From: Candidatus Kryptonium sp. | Lineage (GTDB): Bacteria > Bacteroidota > Ignavibacteria > Kryptoniales > Kryptoniaceae | NCBI GenBank assembly: GCA_025060635.1 | Contig: JANXBN010000008.1 | Coordinates: forward strand, 59,186 to 123,185 | Direction of reading: 5' to 3' | Length of the DNA: 64,000 nucleotides | Shown here: positions 35,241 to 44,099 of the stretch, piece after piece | How the letters are laid out: the number at the start of each line of letters is the position of its first letter | Position numbering within the stretch: the stretch's first letter is position 1 | The notes under the pieces: model-generated | What the model was told of the DNA's origin: nothing | Databases searched by the model: none | Seen by the model: only the letters and a program-made list of their open reading frames with translations | Translations under genes and position numbers: made by a program

Positions 35241-35607
35241 TTTCATGCTTTATATTTCAAAAGGGTATGATGAAATAAGAAAAGAAAAGTTTCTAAAATT
35301 TTTGCTTGAAACAACTCAACATTTTCTCGCTTTCAACTATGAACTTGATGTTCGTGTTGGTTTAGAAAACAATAATAAAATAAAATTTGAAATTCACGGT
35401 TTCAAAATACCAAGTTCTCCACTATCTAAACCCGGACCAGCGAGGTTTGAATACAGATTGTATGGGTATACAGAAGGGGTTTATACTTTAACAATAGTTA
35501 AAAAGGAAAACTTAAAAAACACTTTCTCCATACATATTGCCAACGATGAAATTAAGATAAAAAACAAGCCAAGGAAAAATAGCTTTATCAAACTAAATAT
35601 AGTTTGA
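35197..35607 (+). CDS. Small protein of unknown function
   Basis: I do not recognise this frame. It encodes up to 136 residues with no signal peptide or membrane helix, and an alternating hydrophobic pattern (YELDVRVGLE, IKFEIHGFKI, GVYTLTIVKK) that suggests a beta-rich domain. ATG at 35197 would overlap hisS by 44 bases; ATG at 35245, five bases after the hisS stop, gives 120 residues and may be the real start. The downstream lgt start is nine bases after its stop. Being kept in frame between two conserved genes supports it being real. Confidence 0.55.
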   Translation: MPRKLPRIEPEFKYDFMLYISKGYDEIRKEKFLKFLLETTQHFLAFNYELDVRVGLENNNKIKFEIHGFKIPSSPLSKPGPARFEYRLYGYTEGVYTLTIVKKENLKNTFSIHIANDEIKIKNKPRKNSFIKLNIV

Positions 35608-35615
35608 GCACTAAA

Positions 35616-36530
35616 ATGCGCCCGATTTTATTTGAGATAGGACCGATCCCAGTATATAGTTATGGTTTCATGTTGGCTGTTGCTTTTCTTATTGCAGATT
35701 ATTTATTGTCAAAGGAATTTAAAAGGTTAAAGTTAAGTGTAAATTATGCTAATGAATTAGTTGTGCTTGCTCTAATTTCAGGAATTGTCGGAGCGAAGTT
35801 TTGGTATTTGATTGAAAATTTGGACGATTTTCTAAAAGCACCTCTTGATATGATCTTTTCAGCAGGTGGGTTAACTTGGTATGGGGGATTCATATTTGCT
35901 TTTGTCGTTTTATTTATTTATGTGAAACACAAGAAACTTCCTGTTTTAAAAGTTTTGGATGCAGCATCACCAGCACTTGCTCTTGGATATGGGGTTGGCA
36001 GAATTGGATGCCACCTCTCTGGAGATGGGGACTATGGTATACCTACTGATTTGCCCTGGGGTACTGTATATGCTAATGGTACATTAAAGCCAAGTTACGC
36101 CTTAAGAGAGTATTTTGAACGATATCCTGAACTTGCTGAAAAATATGACTATTGGGAAAAATCAATCAAAATCGTTGGGGAAGATAGATTTGGTGTGATT
36201 ACTGAGTTTGATTTATCCATAAAGCTACATCCGACGCCAATTTATGAATTTTTGATGATGGCTGTAATTTTCATCTTTTTGTGGATGTATAGACAAAAGG
36301 TTAAAAACACCGGAGAATTGTTTGGTTTATATTTAATTTTTTCGTCAATTGAAAGATTTATTATTGAGCTTATTCGCTTAAATCCACCTCTGCTCTTAGG
36401 CTTATCTGAAGCTCAGATAATTTCAATAATTCTTTTCATCGCTGGGGTTATATTAATTAAAAAAATCAGAACACAAAAGCCTAAATCCAAATCAGGAGAA
36501 AATGTAGAGACAAAAAGCGTAAGCAAGTAG
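35616..36530 (+). CDS. lgt: Prolipoprotein diacylglyceryl transferase
   Basis: Inner-membrane enzyme that attaches diacylglycerol to the lipobox cysteine of lipoproteins. About seven helices are seen; IPVYSYGFMLAVAF near the start and GLTWYGGFIFAF are conserved, and the signature reads GRIGCHLSGDGDYGIPTD, the variant used in Bacteroidota-type Lgt instead of GRxGNFxNxE. PTPIYEFLMM and the C-terminal RFIIELIR complete the pattern. ATG at 35616 is chosen over TTG at 35604 because it gives the usual MRPILFEIGPIPVYSYG beginning. The lipoprotein at 41052 is one expected client. Confidence 0.92.
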   Translation: MRPILFEIGPIPVYSYGFMLAVAFLIADYLLSKEFKRLKLSVNYANELVVLALISGIVGAKFWYLIENLDDFLKAPLDMIFSAGGLTWYGGFIFAFVVLFIYVKHKKLPVLKVLDAASPALALGYGVGRIGCHLSGDGDYGIPTDLPWGTVYANGTLKPSYALREYFERYPELAEKYDYWEKSIKIVGEDRFGVITEFDLSIKLHPTPIYEFLMMAVIFIFLWMYRQKVKNTGELFGLYLIFSSIERFIIELIRLNPPLLLGLSEAQIISIILFIAGVILIKKIRTQKPKSKSGENVETKSVSK

Positions 36531-36542
36531 CATAGTAAATTG

Positions 36543-37673
36543 TTAAAGTTTCATAACAACTTCAAGAAGTTTTTTAATCTCATTTTCCCAAGTTAACTCA
36601 TCTAATGCTATTTTGCAGTTCTCCTTCATTTTCTCGTATAAACTTTCATTTTCAATAAGTTTTTTAACTTTAAGAAAAATATCGTCAAAATCTCTTGGGT
36701 TTACCAGAAGGCCAACTTGATATTTTTCTACGATGCTCTTTATCTCTGGAAAATCGCTGGCAACAAAGGGAATTTGATGTTGAATATATTCAAAAATTTT
36801 GTTTGGTAGTGAGTATATATAGCTTGCTCCCAAAGGTTCAATTATACATAACCCTATGATTCTTTTTAGATTTGGCATCACAATATATTGCTCGGGAGAA
36901 TAAGGACCGAGTATAGAGACATGCTCCGCAATCCCACGTTGTTTGATCAACTTTTCTATTTCTTCTTTAAGCTCGCCCCTCCCTATTAACAGAAGTCTTG
37001 CAGCATAGGATTCACTTCTGAGTTTTTCCAACAGATCAAAATAAATAGTTAAGGCACGACCGGGATGAAATAGTCCAAAGTAGGTTAGCAGTATGCTGCT
37101 ATCTTTCACCAAATTGTGCGGTATTTCTAGAAACCTTGTTTTACTTTCTCGGCTTGGGAAATTTCTTATAACAATTACATTTTCTATATTGAATTTACTT
37201 GATAAAATTTTTGCAATTGATTGATTAACAGTAAGAAATACAGAGCTTCTTAAAGCAAAAAATCTCTCAATAAATGACACTATTAACTGCTTTATTGGCT
37301 TTTTATAATGTGAAGCTAGCGAAGAGTAGAGTTCTCTGGAATCGTATATCAGCCTTGCCCGGCATTTTCTTGAAGTTATCCAAGCTAAAGGTAGCGAAAA
37401 TAAATCAGATGCTATTACAACGTCTGCTTTAAACTTTATTGCTACTGGAAAAGCTTTGATATAAAAAGATAAAATTTTTAAGACAGCTCTTTTATGATTC
37501 TTTAGGTCAACATAAAATATATGCGGATTTTTAATTTTGGCTTCCCCAGGTTGATGAGCGCAAATGATCTTAACTATGTGGCCTGCTTCCGATAGTGATT
37601 TAAACATTTTGAAGCTCCTTGAATCATGAGAAGGATTACCAAGAAAAATAATCAAAATTTCTTTCTTTCTCAT
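36543..37673 (-). CDS. Glycosyltransferase, GT4-like
   Basis: A 376-residue cytoplasmic GT-B enzyme. The N-terminal half begins with EILIIFLGNPSHDSRSFKM, the acceptor domain, and the C-terminal half has LLLIGRGELKEEIEKLI and the donor-binding EPLGASYIYSLPNKIFEYI with an E-x-x-x-x-x-x-x-E like spacing. It would transfer a sugar from a nucleotide donor to a lipid, polysaccharide or protein acceptor. It ends the minus-strand envelope operon and converges on lgt with a 12-base gap lacking a terminator. Confidence 0.85.
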   Translation of the reverse strand: MRKKEILIIFLGNPSHDSRSFKMFKSLSEAGHIVKIICAHQPGEAKIKNPHIFYVDLKNHKRAVLKILSFYIKAFPVAIKFKADVVIASDLFSLPLAWITSRKCRARLIYDSRELYSSLASHYKKPIKQLIVSFIERFFALRSSVFLTVNQSIAKILSSKFNIENVIVIRNFPSRESKTRFLEIPHNLVKDSSILLTYFGLFHPGRALTIYFDLLEKLRSESYAARLLLIGRGELKEEIEKLIKQRGIAEHVSILGPYSPEQYIVMPNLKRIIGLCIIEPLGASYIYSLPNKIFEYIQHQIPFVASDFPEIKSIVEKYQVGLLVNPRDFDDIFLKVKKLIENESLYEKMKENCKIALDELTWENEIKKLLEVVMKL

Positions 37674-38582
37674 CTAAAAATTGAATTTAATTGTCAGGGT
37701 ATGCGAAGTGGGAAAATTAAATTCATTTGGCGCGAAGGCATATTGAATAGCAAGGTTCTTTGTTTCAATTCCAGTTCCAAATCTAACTTTGTTTATATTA
37801 TTTCCTGATGTGAAACCCAAGTTTATCGTAAAACCTGATAAAAATTTAAAACCGATAGCTGTTGAAAAGAGATTTGTTCGGTCATAGAACTTATGTTTTC
37901 CTTCAAAAAGCAAAAGAGGTTCAATGCTACTTTGTGCCACTGAATAAGATACCGATGCTCCGATTGATAGAGTTGAAGGTGGGTTTATAGATGAATTTCT
38001 ATATTTGGAACTAAAACCTATATCTTTTAGCGATACGCCTGTGTAAAAGTTAAAATCCGAAATTTTAAAAGGATATAAAACTCCCAAGTCAAGTGCGAAA
38101 AAATGTATTTCATCAACAAAGATTTTCTCAAAAATATATTTAATTGTCAATCCTGTTTTTAAATTTGATCTCCATTTAGGGGAAATTGAAAAAGCAAGAG
38201 ATAAATCTCGGGAGGTAAATTTACCTTGAATTTCGCCCGGCATCGTTCTTATTTCTATATCAGAAATGCTAAGGGATGTTAAACTTATTGCAAAATTTAG
38301 ATTCTTTGTTGGGATTGAAGCTGAAAAATAAACAAAATCTCCATCAATTAACCAATTTCGGTATGTTAAAATAAATGAGTTTTTATCTTGATAAGCAAGC
38401 CCAGCGGGATTATAATAGATTGTTCCTATATCAGGGAATATGGCAACGCCTGCATCAGCAAGTGAAACAACTTTAGCGTCAACCCCAATTGTTAAAAATT
38501 TAAAGCTAGTTTTACCACCACTTAGCAAAATTTGAGAACAAAAGAGGGACAAGAATAATAATTCCTGTGCAAATCTTTTCAT
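37674..38582 (-). CDS. PorV/PorQ-family outer-membrane protein
   Basis: A 302-residue protein with a signal peptide ending near LLSGG and a beta-barrel build: alternating strands and a terminal aromatic (KFNF). FLTIGVDAKVVSLADAGVAI and IYYNPAGLAY are the diagnostic PorV/PorQ motifs. In T9SS, PorV shuttles substrates from the translocon to the attachment complex; PorQ acts with the sortase. Which of the two this is cannot be told. It abuts the glycosyltransferase start and follows another member of the family. Confidence 0.85.
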   Translation of the reverse strand: MKRFAQELLFLSLFCSQILLSGGKTSFKFLTIGVDAKVVSLADAGVAIFPDIGTIYYNPAGLAYQDKNSFILTYRNWLIDGDFVYFSASIPTKNLNFAISLTSLSISDIEIRTMPGEIQGKFTSRDLSLAFSISPKWRSNLKTGLTIKYIFEKIFVDEIHFFALDLGVLYPFKISDFNFYTGVSLKDIGFSSKYRNSSINPPSTLSIGASVSYSVAQSSIEPLLLFEGKHKFYDRTNLFSTAIGFKFLSGFTINLGFTSGNNINKVRFGTGIETKNLAIQYAFAPNEFNFPTSHTLTIKFNF

Positions 38583-38591
38583 GAACTTTAT

Positions 38592-39575
38592 TCATTTTAA
38601 TTTTAATCCCAGTGTTAAAAATTGCATTCCAGAAGGTGAATATCGTTCAAATTTATATGTGTAATCAAACAACACAATAAAATTACTTATTTTTCTGCTC
38701 AACCCAAAACCAAATGCAAAGTCGGGATTTTTAAGATATTCAACTCCAACTCTTATACATATACTCTCTCTAAATTGCTCGGATGTGAAATAAAGAGGAT
38801 ATAATTCCGTCCCGAAATTTAAACTTCCTTCTGAACCGCTAATTTTGTATCCAGTTGAGACGATAAATAGATCTTTATAAAAATAACTTACGCCAGATCT
38901 TACAGTTAGAGGGAAGTTATCAGTAATCGTGCGCCCTTTTTCTTGGTATAGAATGGATGAATCCCATTTATATTTTGCGTTTATATCGTGCACGGAAACA
39001 CCAGCGTTTATATGATCGTTGAGTTTATATAAAAGACCGAAATCAATTCCAAGGGTTTGTGCTACAATTTCTTGATACAATTGATTGTAATAAAATTTTA
39101 GTGATAACCCTAATGATAATTTTTCAATTATTCTATTCGCAAATGAAAAGCCAATGAGATATTCATTAGTATTGATGTTCTTAATATGATAACCGTCTTT
39201 ATCTCTCAAATCAACATTTTTCACACCAGCTCTAACGATAAAGATGGAAAACCCAGCGGTTGGGTAAACTGACTGTGTATAATGTAAGAAATCAAGATTA
39301 CGATCAAGCGATAAAATACCAATCGTAAGTGAGGCTGATTTTTGGTTTGAAAATGGTAAAATCGCAGGATTATAATAGCCAATTATTTCTCCTTTGGTTA
39401 CTGAACTCATCGCATTGCCAAGCGCTATCCCTCTTGAACCAAAACCTAATCTTGAAAAAGTAGCAACAGAAGGGTTTTGTCCAAATAATAAGTTAAATGT
39501 AAAGCCAAAACCAATCAGGATAGTAAAAAGATTTCTATTGAATGAGAAGTATTTTACCATATAACTCCTTTTCAT
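38592..39575 (-). CDS. PorV/PorQ-family outer-membrane protein, second copy
   Basis: A 327-residue barrel protein. The N-terminus is a signal peptide (FTILIGFGFTFNLLFG), then ATFSRLGFGSRGIALGNAMSS and IIGYYNPAILPF mark the family. It is not a recent duplicate of the next gene; similarity is limited to the motifs. The ATG at 39575 overlaps the upstream gene by 41 bases; a Met five codons on (39560) reduces the overlap. Together with the T9SS-tailed gene before it, this links the operon to protein export. Confidence 0.85.
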   Translation of the reverse strand: MKRSYMVKYFSFNRNLFTILIGFGFTFNLLFGQNPSVATFSRLGFGSRGIALGNAMSSVTKGEIIGYYNPAILPFSNQKSASLTIGILSLDRNLDFLHYTQSVYPTAGFSIFIVRAGVKNVDLRDKDGYHIKNINTNEYLIGFSFANRIIEKLSLGLSLKFYYNQLYQEIVAQTLGIDFGLLYKLNDHINAGVSVHDINAKYKWDSSILYQEKGRTITDNFPLTVRSGVSYFYKDLFIVSTGYKISGSEGSLNFGTELYPLYFTSEQFRESICIRVGVEYLKNPDFAFGFGLSRKISNFIVLFDYTYKFERYSPSGMQFLTLGLKLK

Positions 39576-41055
39576 CTATTTTAACTCTGTAGAAATACAC
39601 TCCGTTTGGCACGATCTTTCCGGAATCGTCCTTTCCATCCCATATTTCATCGTATTCTTTAACTCCATCTCTTGTAGCGTTTGAGATAATGGTTCGGATT
39701 TTTCTCATTGCGAAGTCATAAATTTCAATTGTTACTTTGCTTTGTGGTTTATCTACGCTGTAATGAATTCTAGTAACCTCAAGCCAGGGTGAAAATGGAT
39801 TTGGGTAGGCGTATGTTTTATCATGCCCAGCAACTTTTTCGTATGTTCTAAAAATTTTCCAATTATCACCGAAAATTTCCGAATCAACAAATTTTACAAG
39901 TCCATCGGAGCTTCCAGCCCAGATCGTATCTTTTTGTACTCCAATTGAGTAAAAAACATTAGTATAAATCATTTGGCGAGATAAAAAATCAATTATTTTT
40001 CCAGCTTTTTCCCAGTTTTGACCGAAGTTTTTTGTTCTCCAAAGACCATTATCACTTACAGCGTATACTGTGGAATCTTTGAAGGCGATATTATGAACGA
40101 ATTCACCTATCAATGTAGTTTTCCAAGTTTCGCCTCCATCTTCGGAAAAACTCAGGGCTTTGTACTCCTTTGGATCATTCGCATTTATTGTTGCGCCCCA
40201 AATTATGTTTTTTGCTGTCCCGCCTTGATTGATCTTTTGGTTTCCGAGTGCCACTACGAAGTTCCCAGATATAGGTGAAATTTGGTTTTGATGATTGAAT
40301 TTTACCCAACTTCTTCCGCCATCCGTTGATTTGTTTATCCCATCTGCAGTACCAACCCAAATAATTGAATCGTCAACGGAAATGACTGAGAAAACGCGAT
40401 GATTATAATTTTTAACGGGGTTTAGTTCAAAATTTAATATATCATTTGGCTTAATTCTGTTTAAATTATCTGGTGGGATCACGACTCTTTTCCAAGTTTT
40501 GCCCATATTGGTTGATTTTCGCAATCCGCCAGCGAATGAGGCTATAAAAATTGCATCCTTTGTTAATGCTATGTCGTAAATTATGTTATTTATCGTGGTT
40601 GTTATTGGAAGTGCTTTGATTGTGTTTGATCCGTAAATTTCAAGTGTATCTGTTTTCTCATCAAGCGGTTGATTCACTTTCACCCATGTTTGTCCACCAT
40701 CAGTTGAATAAAGTAAACCAAGCCCTTCCGGAAAATAGTTGTTATCTATTTTAGTGGTTCTCGCAAGAGCAACCCATATAACACCATCTTTGCAAGCAAT
40801 TGCCGAAATTCTACTTTCGCCGAATTCGGCTGTTTTGTAGTAGTTTTTCCAAGTTTTACCTCCATCAGTGGTTCTACTTAAACCTTTGCTTGTTCCAATC
40901 CAAACAGTATCACCACATATGCAAATGTTTGTAACTACATTTCCAGGTGGAAGGTCAGATAAATTTTGAGGTGAGTTTAATTCATATGTGATTTTAAATT
41001 GAGAATGCAGAAAACTAAAAGAGATGAAAATCAGCATAACAACTCTCGTTTTCAT
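39535..41055 (-). CDS. Secreted beta-propeller (Ycf48/sortilin-like) protein with T9SS sorting domain
   Basis: A 506-residue exported protein. The signal peptide is the first about 18 residues. The body has repeated SxDGGxTW-type blades (SRTTDGGKTWKN, YSTDGGQTWVKV, NKSTDGGRSWVKF, FSEDGGETWKT), the BNR/Ycf48 photosystem-assembly-like repeat used as a binding propeller. The C-terminus is a T9SS type A domain: YPNPFSPW, then GKDDSGKIVPNGVYFYRVK and a final LLIQ. The ligand is unknown. It overlaps the lipoprotein gene by four bases and the second PorV/PorQ-type gene by 41. Confidence 0.9.
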   Translation of the reverse strand: MKTRVVMLIFISFSFLHSQFKITYELNSPQNLSDLPPGNVVTNICICGDTVWIGTSKGLSRTTDGGKTWKNYYKTAEFGESRISAIACKDGVIWVALARTTKIDNNYFPEGLGLLYSTDGGQTWVKVNQPLDEKTDTLEIYGSNTIKALPITTTINNIIYDIALTKDAIFIASFAGGLRKSTNMGKTWKRVVIPPDNLNRIKPNDILNFELNPVKNYNHRVFSVISVDDSIIWVGTADGINKSTDGGRSWVKFNHQNQISPISGNFVVALGNQKINQGGTAKNIIWGATINANDPKEYKALSFSEDGGETWKTTLIGEFVHNIAFKDSTVYAVSDNGLWRTKNFGQNWEKAGKIIDFLSRQMIYTNVFYSIGVQKDTIWAGSSDGLVKFVDSEIFGDNWKIFRTYEKVAGHDKTYAYPNPFSPWLEVTRIHYSVDKPQSKVTIEIYDFAMRKIRTIISNATRDGVKEYDEIWDGKDDSGKIVPNGVYFYRVKIDEKELYGKILLIQ

Positions 41056-41867
41056 AAAACCGTTATAAAGTGTGTTATAAAATTACTTAACGCACCTGCT
41101 CTATCTATTGCGAAGAATTCAAATTTATATCTTCCCTTTTGGGTGTTAGGTGGCAATTGGACTATAATTGAATAAATCCCATCACCGGCTCTTTCATCAC
41201 CACTTACTCCGCTTGCATTTCCATCGTCGTACATTCTAAACGGGTTTCCAGATGATGGAGAACCATCAGGTCTATAGGAATTAAATTGAACGGATTTTAT
41301 ATCGTTATTTCCATCTGGATCTGTTGCTTTAAGTGTGATTTTTATCAAAACAACTTGTGTTTGCAGTAAAACAGAATCAGGAGCGACAAGGTCGGAGATA
41401 ACTGGTGGACGATTTCCGCGGTAAAGGTTCAAGCTAAAATGAATTTCGTTACTTGAAAAATTTGATTTATCAATTGAGAAAATTTTTACTTGGTAAATTC
41501 CTGCTTCTTTTCTTTTGATTTTGAACTCAGGCTCTCCGTAAAAAGTTGAATCATTTATTCGGGCAAGATCTGTTCGTGTTAAAGTAACGCCTCTGTATGG
41601 ATTTATTATTTCACAAATAGTTTTGGAAATATCGTTTTGGCCGTCTTTATCAATAACAATGGCTCTTGTTTTAATCTTGATTTTAAGTGTGTCTTCGGGA
41701 GATATTTCGGAACCTACAATTATCGTATCAAGATTAATTGCTTCAGGTTCAATTTTTATTGACCTTATAATCGGTGGATTTGAGAAATTGATGTCAATTA
41801 CATTTTGGTTTTCCTTCTCGCAAGATAAAATTATCAATGTCATTAAAAGGTATAAAGGTTTTCTCAT
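41052..41867 (-). CDS. Lipoprotein with Ig-like/cadherin-type repeats
   Basis: The leader MRKPLYLLMTLIILSCEKEN has a lipobox ending in Cys16, so the 271-residue protein is lipid-anchored, presumably facing the periplasm or cell surface. Two domains of about 110 residues follow; each begins with a PxI-x-x-L/I-x-P pattern (NPPIIRSIKIEP, RPPVISDLVAP) and contains a DxDGxNDI calcium-type turn (VIDKDGQNDIS, ATDPDGNNDIK), as in Ig-like or cadherin-like repeats. The closing AGDGIYS and GRYKFEFFAID are typical. Function is not assigned; location suggests it works with the propeller protein. Confidence 0.8.
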   Translation of the reverse strand: MRKPLYLLMTLIILSCEKENQNVIDINFSNPPIIRSIKIEPEAINLDTIIVGSEISPEDTLKIKIKTRAIVIDKDGQNDISKTICEIINPYRGVTLTRTDLARINDSTFYGEPEFKIKRKEAGIYQVKIFSIDKSNFSSNEIHFSLNLYRGNRPPVISDLVAPDSVLLQTQVVLIKITLKATDPDGNNDIKSVQFNSYRPDGSPSSGNPFRMYDDGNASGVSGDERAGDGIYSIIVQLPPNTQKGRYKFEFFAIDRAGALSNFITHFITVL

Positions 41868-41873
41868 TGTTCA

Positions 41874-42833
41874 TCATCCTATTTTTATAGGCGCCGGTGA
41901 TATTGATAAGATGAATATGATAATTGTAATCCAGCCAATTATCATCCGCTTTTTATCCAACATTCCGAATGTCCCAACAGGGGGATGTTCTATTTTAACA
42001 ACGAAATAAAGGATGAAGGCCCATACGAGCCATCCAGGCCATCCTAAATTTTGTTCGAAAATGCCAACAATCCCAAAGAGAATCAATCCAAAGAAGAATC
42101 CGCGAGCTATAAACTTATGTTTTTCACCGAACATAGCGAACATTATATGCCCGCCATCAAGTTGACCTACTGGAATGAGATTCATTGCTGTGACAAGCAA
42201 GCCAAACCAACCTGCACATAGATATGGATAATGATAAATTTCGTTCATCGGAGGTATAAAAGCGTCGGGATTTATAATTGAAAAGAGTTCTTTAAAAAGA
42301 AAGAAAAGAAGCGTATTGCCAAATGTTAAATCGCCCTCGGGCAAACTGGGAAGAAAACGGTATTCGGGATGGATTTGATATAAATACTCTATGTCAGGAA
42401 GAGTTTCAAAACCATAGATTAATACAATTAATGTAGCTATGAAACCAGCGATTGGTCCAGCAACACCTATGTCAAATAAAGCTTTTCTATTTGGAACAAA
42501 CGATTTTATTCTTATCACGGCTCCAAGCGTTCCAAAATTTAAAACAAATGGAAACGGCGGAAATGGGATAAAATAGGGGAGTGTTGTCATTACACCATGT
42601 TTTTTCGCAGCAAAATAATGCCCAAGCTCATGCGAGGCAATTATGAATAAAATTGAAATTGAATATGGTATGCCGAAATGAAGATTTGTTAACTCAAATG
42701 GATCTTTCAAAAGCCATTGAACCCCAGCTATAGTTGTGGTGAGAAATGTTAGAAGAAAAAGAAAAATATGAAGAATGTAATTTGGTTTATATTCCTTGTA
42801 TCCGAACGGTTGATAGTATTCCGGAGCGCTCAT
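41874..42833 (-). CDS. Site-2 protease family (M50) membrane metallopeptidase
   Basis: An intramembrane zinc protease of 319 residues. HELGHYFAAKKHG holds HExxH in a hydrophobic helix, and NLIPVGQLDGGHIMFAMFG holds the third zinc-binding Asp in the usual second motif. The long FIPFPPFPFVLNFGTLG segment and FDIGVAGPIAGF are characteristic of the EGY-like branch. About eight helices are seen. It cleaves membrane substrates such as anti-sigma factors or signal remnants; the target is unknown. It is the first gene of the minus-strand envelope operon. Confidence 0.88.
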   Translation of the reverse strand: MSAPEYYQPFGYKEYKPNYILHIFLFLLTFLTTTIAGVQWLLKDPFELTNLHFGIPYSISILFIIASHELGHYFAAKKHGVMTTLPYFIPFPPFPFVLNFGTLGAVIRIKSFVPNRKALFDIGVAGPIAGFIATLIVLIYGFETLPDIEYLYQIHPEYRFLPSLPEGDLTFGNTLLFFLFKELFSIINPDAFIPPMNEIYHYPYLCAGWFGLLVTAMNLIPVGQLDGGHIMFAMFGEKHKFIARGFFFGLILFGIVGIFEQNLGWPGWLVWAFILYFVVKIEHPPVGTFGMLDKKRMIIGWITIIIFILSISPAPIKIG

Positions 42834-43142
42834 CTAACTTAGTTTTTTTATTCAATTTGGATAAAAAAACCGAAAAAATCAAATTTGAAAACCTTGAGTT
42901 GCGATTGTGCAATTATTAGACACAGCGTAATAGGCAAGATTTGAACATTTAGCGTTTTGAATTTGAAATCTTGGTTCAAATTTTTAATTTTTTTTGTGGT
43001 ATAAATTTTGATAAACATTTTAGCAGAGATCTAAATAACCAAAGTTTGGGCGATGAAGTTTTTGTTGTTTTGCTCTTTATGTTAACTGTGTTTGGTATTT
43101 ATTGAATTCTTTTATAAGAAAAAAATAACAAGTTGCGGAGCC
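42834..43142. other. Divergent intergenic region with overlapping inverted repeats
   Basis: This 309-base, very AT-rich stretch lies between divergent genes and should hold both promoters, though no good TAnnTTTG match was found. It contains two interleaved inverted repeats: CAAGATTT (42935-42942) with AAATCTTG (42966-42973), and TTTGAAC (42940-42946) with GTTCAAA (42974-42980). They could form a hairpin or bind a regulator. No open frame or tRNA was recognised. The 3' part (43092-43142) is in frame with the radical SAM gene and could belong to it if a TTG start is used. Confidence 0.45.
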
Positions 43143-44078
43143 ATGCGAGATGTTATGATTAATAAGCACGAGCCGAGCTATATTGAATTAAACAAAAAGG
43201 GCATATTAAAAGAAAGGGTTGAGATTTTAAAGCAGATTTTGAATGATTGCACGCTTTGCCCAAGGAATTGTCATGTTAACAGAAATGCCGGTAGGAAAGG
43301 GAAGTGTAGAGTTGGAAGTGAAATAATAATTTCTGGAGTTCACCCTCATTTTGGAGAAGAACCGTGTCTTGTTGGGACACATGGATCTGGGACTATTTTC
43401 TTTGCAAGTTGTAATATGAACTGTATATATTGCCAAAACTATGAAATAAGCAGATTTAAACAAGGTGAGGTTGTAAGTGTCTTTACGCTTGCTGATGCAA
43501 TGCTTTATCTTCAAAAGATAGGGTGTCACAATATAAATCTTGTAACGCCAACTCATTATGTACCTCAAATTGTGGAAGCTATCTCAATTGCTGTTAATAA
43601 AGGTTTGAAAATACCGATCGTCTACAATTGTGGCGGGTATGAATCCGTAGAGACATTGAAACTGCTTGAAGGAATTGTTGATATTTATATGCCTGACATT
43701 AAGTATTCAGATAATTCAAATGCGTTAAAATATTCAGGTGTTCCAAATTATTGGGATGTTGTCCGAGAGGCGGTGAAGGAAATGTGGAGACAGGTTGGAG
43801 ATTTGGAGATAGTAAATGGAGTCGCTGTCAAAGGTTTGCTCATAAGGCATCTTGTTTTACCAAATGGAATTGCTGGGTCTGAAAAGGTTTTTGAATTTAT
43901 AGCAAATGAAATTTCAAAGAATACCTATGTTAACATAATGGCTCAATATAGACCTTACTTTAATGCCTTTTTAAAACCGGAAATCGCACGGAGAATTACT
44001 ATACAAGAATATAGAGACGCAGTTCAAAGTGCACAAAGGCTCGGACTAAGAAGAATAGAACTAAGTCCTTGGTATTAA
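43143..44078 (+). CDS. Radical SAM protein, PflA-like (YgkA family)
   Basis: A 311-residue cytoplasmic iron-sulfur protein. Cys-rich DCTLCPRNCHVNRNAGRKGKC near residue 36 is the extra cluster-like region of this family and FASCNMNCIYCQNYEIS holds the CxxxCxxC for the SAM-binding 4Fe-4S cluster. VDIYMPDIKY and LIRHLVLPNG are family blocks. Members are called putative pyruvate formate-lyase activating enzymes, but no formate lyase gene is near, so the target is unknown. The start is uncertain: ATG at 43143 is used, ATG at 43155 is close, and TTG at 43092 would add 17 residues. Confidence 0.85.
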   Translation: MRDVMINKHEPSYIELNKKGILKERVEILKQILNDCTLCPRNCHVNRNAGRKGKCRVGSEIIISGVHPHFGEEPCLVGTHGSGTIFFASCNMNCIYCQNYEISRFKQGEVVSVFTLADAMLYLQKIGCHNINLVTPTHYVPQIVEAISIAVNKGLKIPIVYNCGGYESVETLKLLEGIVDIYMPDIKYSDNSNALKYSGVPNYWDVVREAVKEMWRQVGDLEIVNGVAVKGLLIRHLVLPNGIAGSEKVFEFIANEISKNTYVNIMAQYRPYFNAFLKPEIARRITIQEYRDAVQSAQRLGLRRIELSPWY

Positions 44079-44099
44079 CAAAAAATAGGTTAAGAAATT

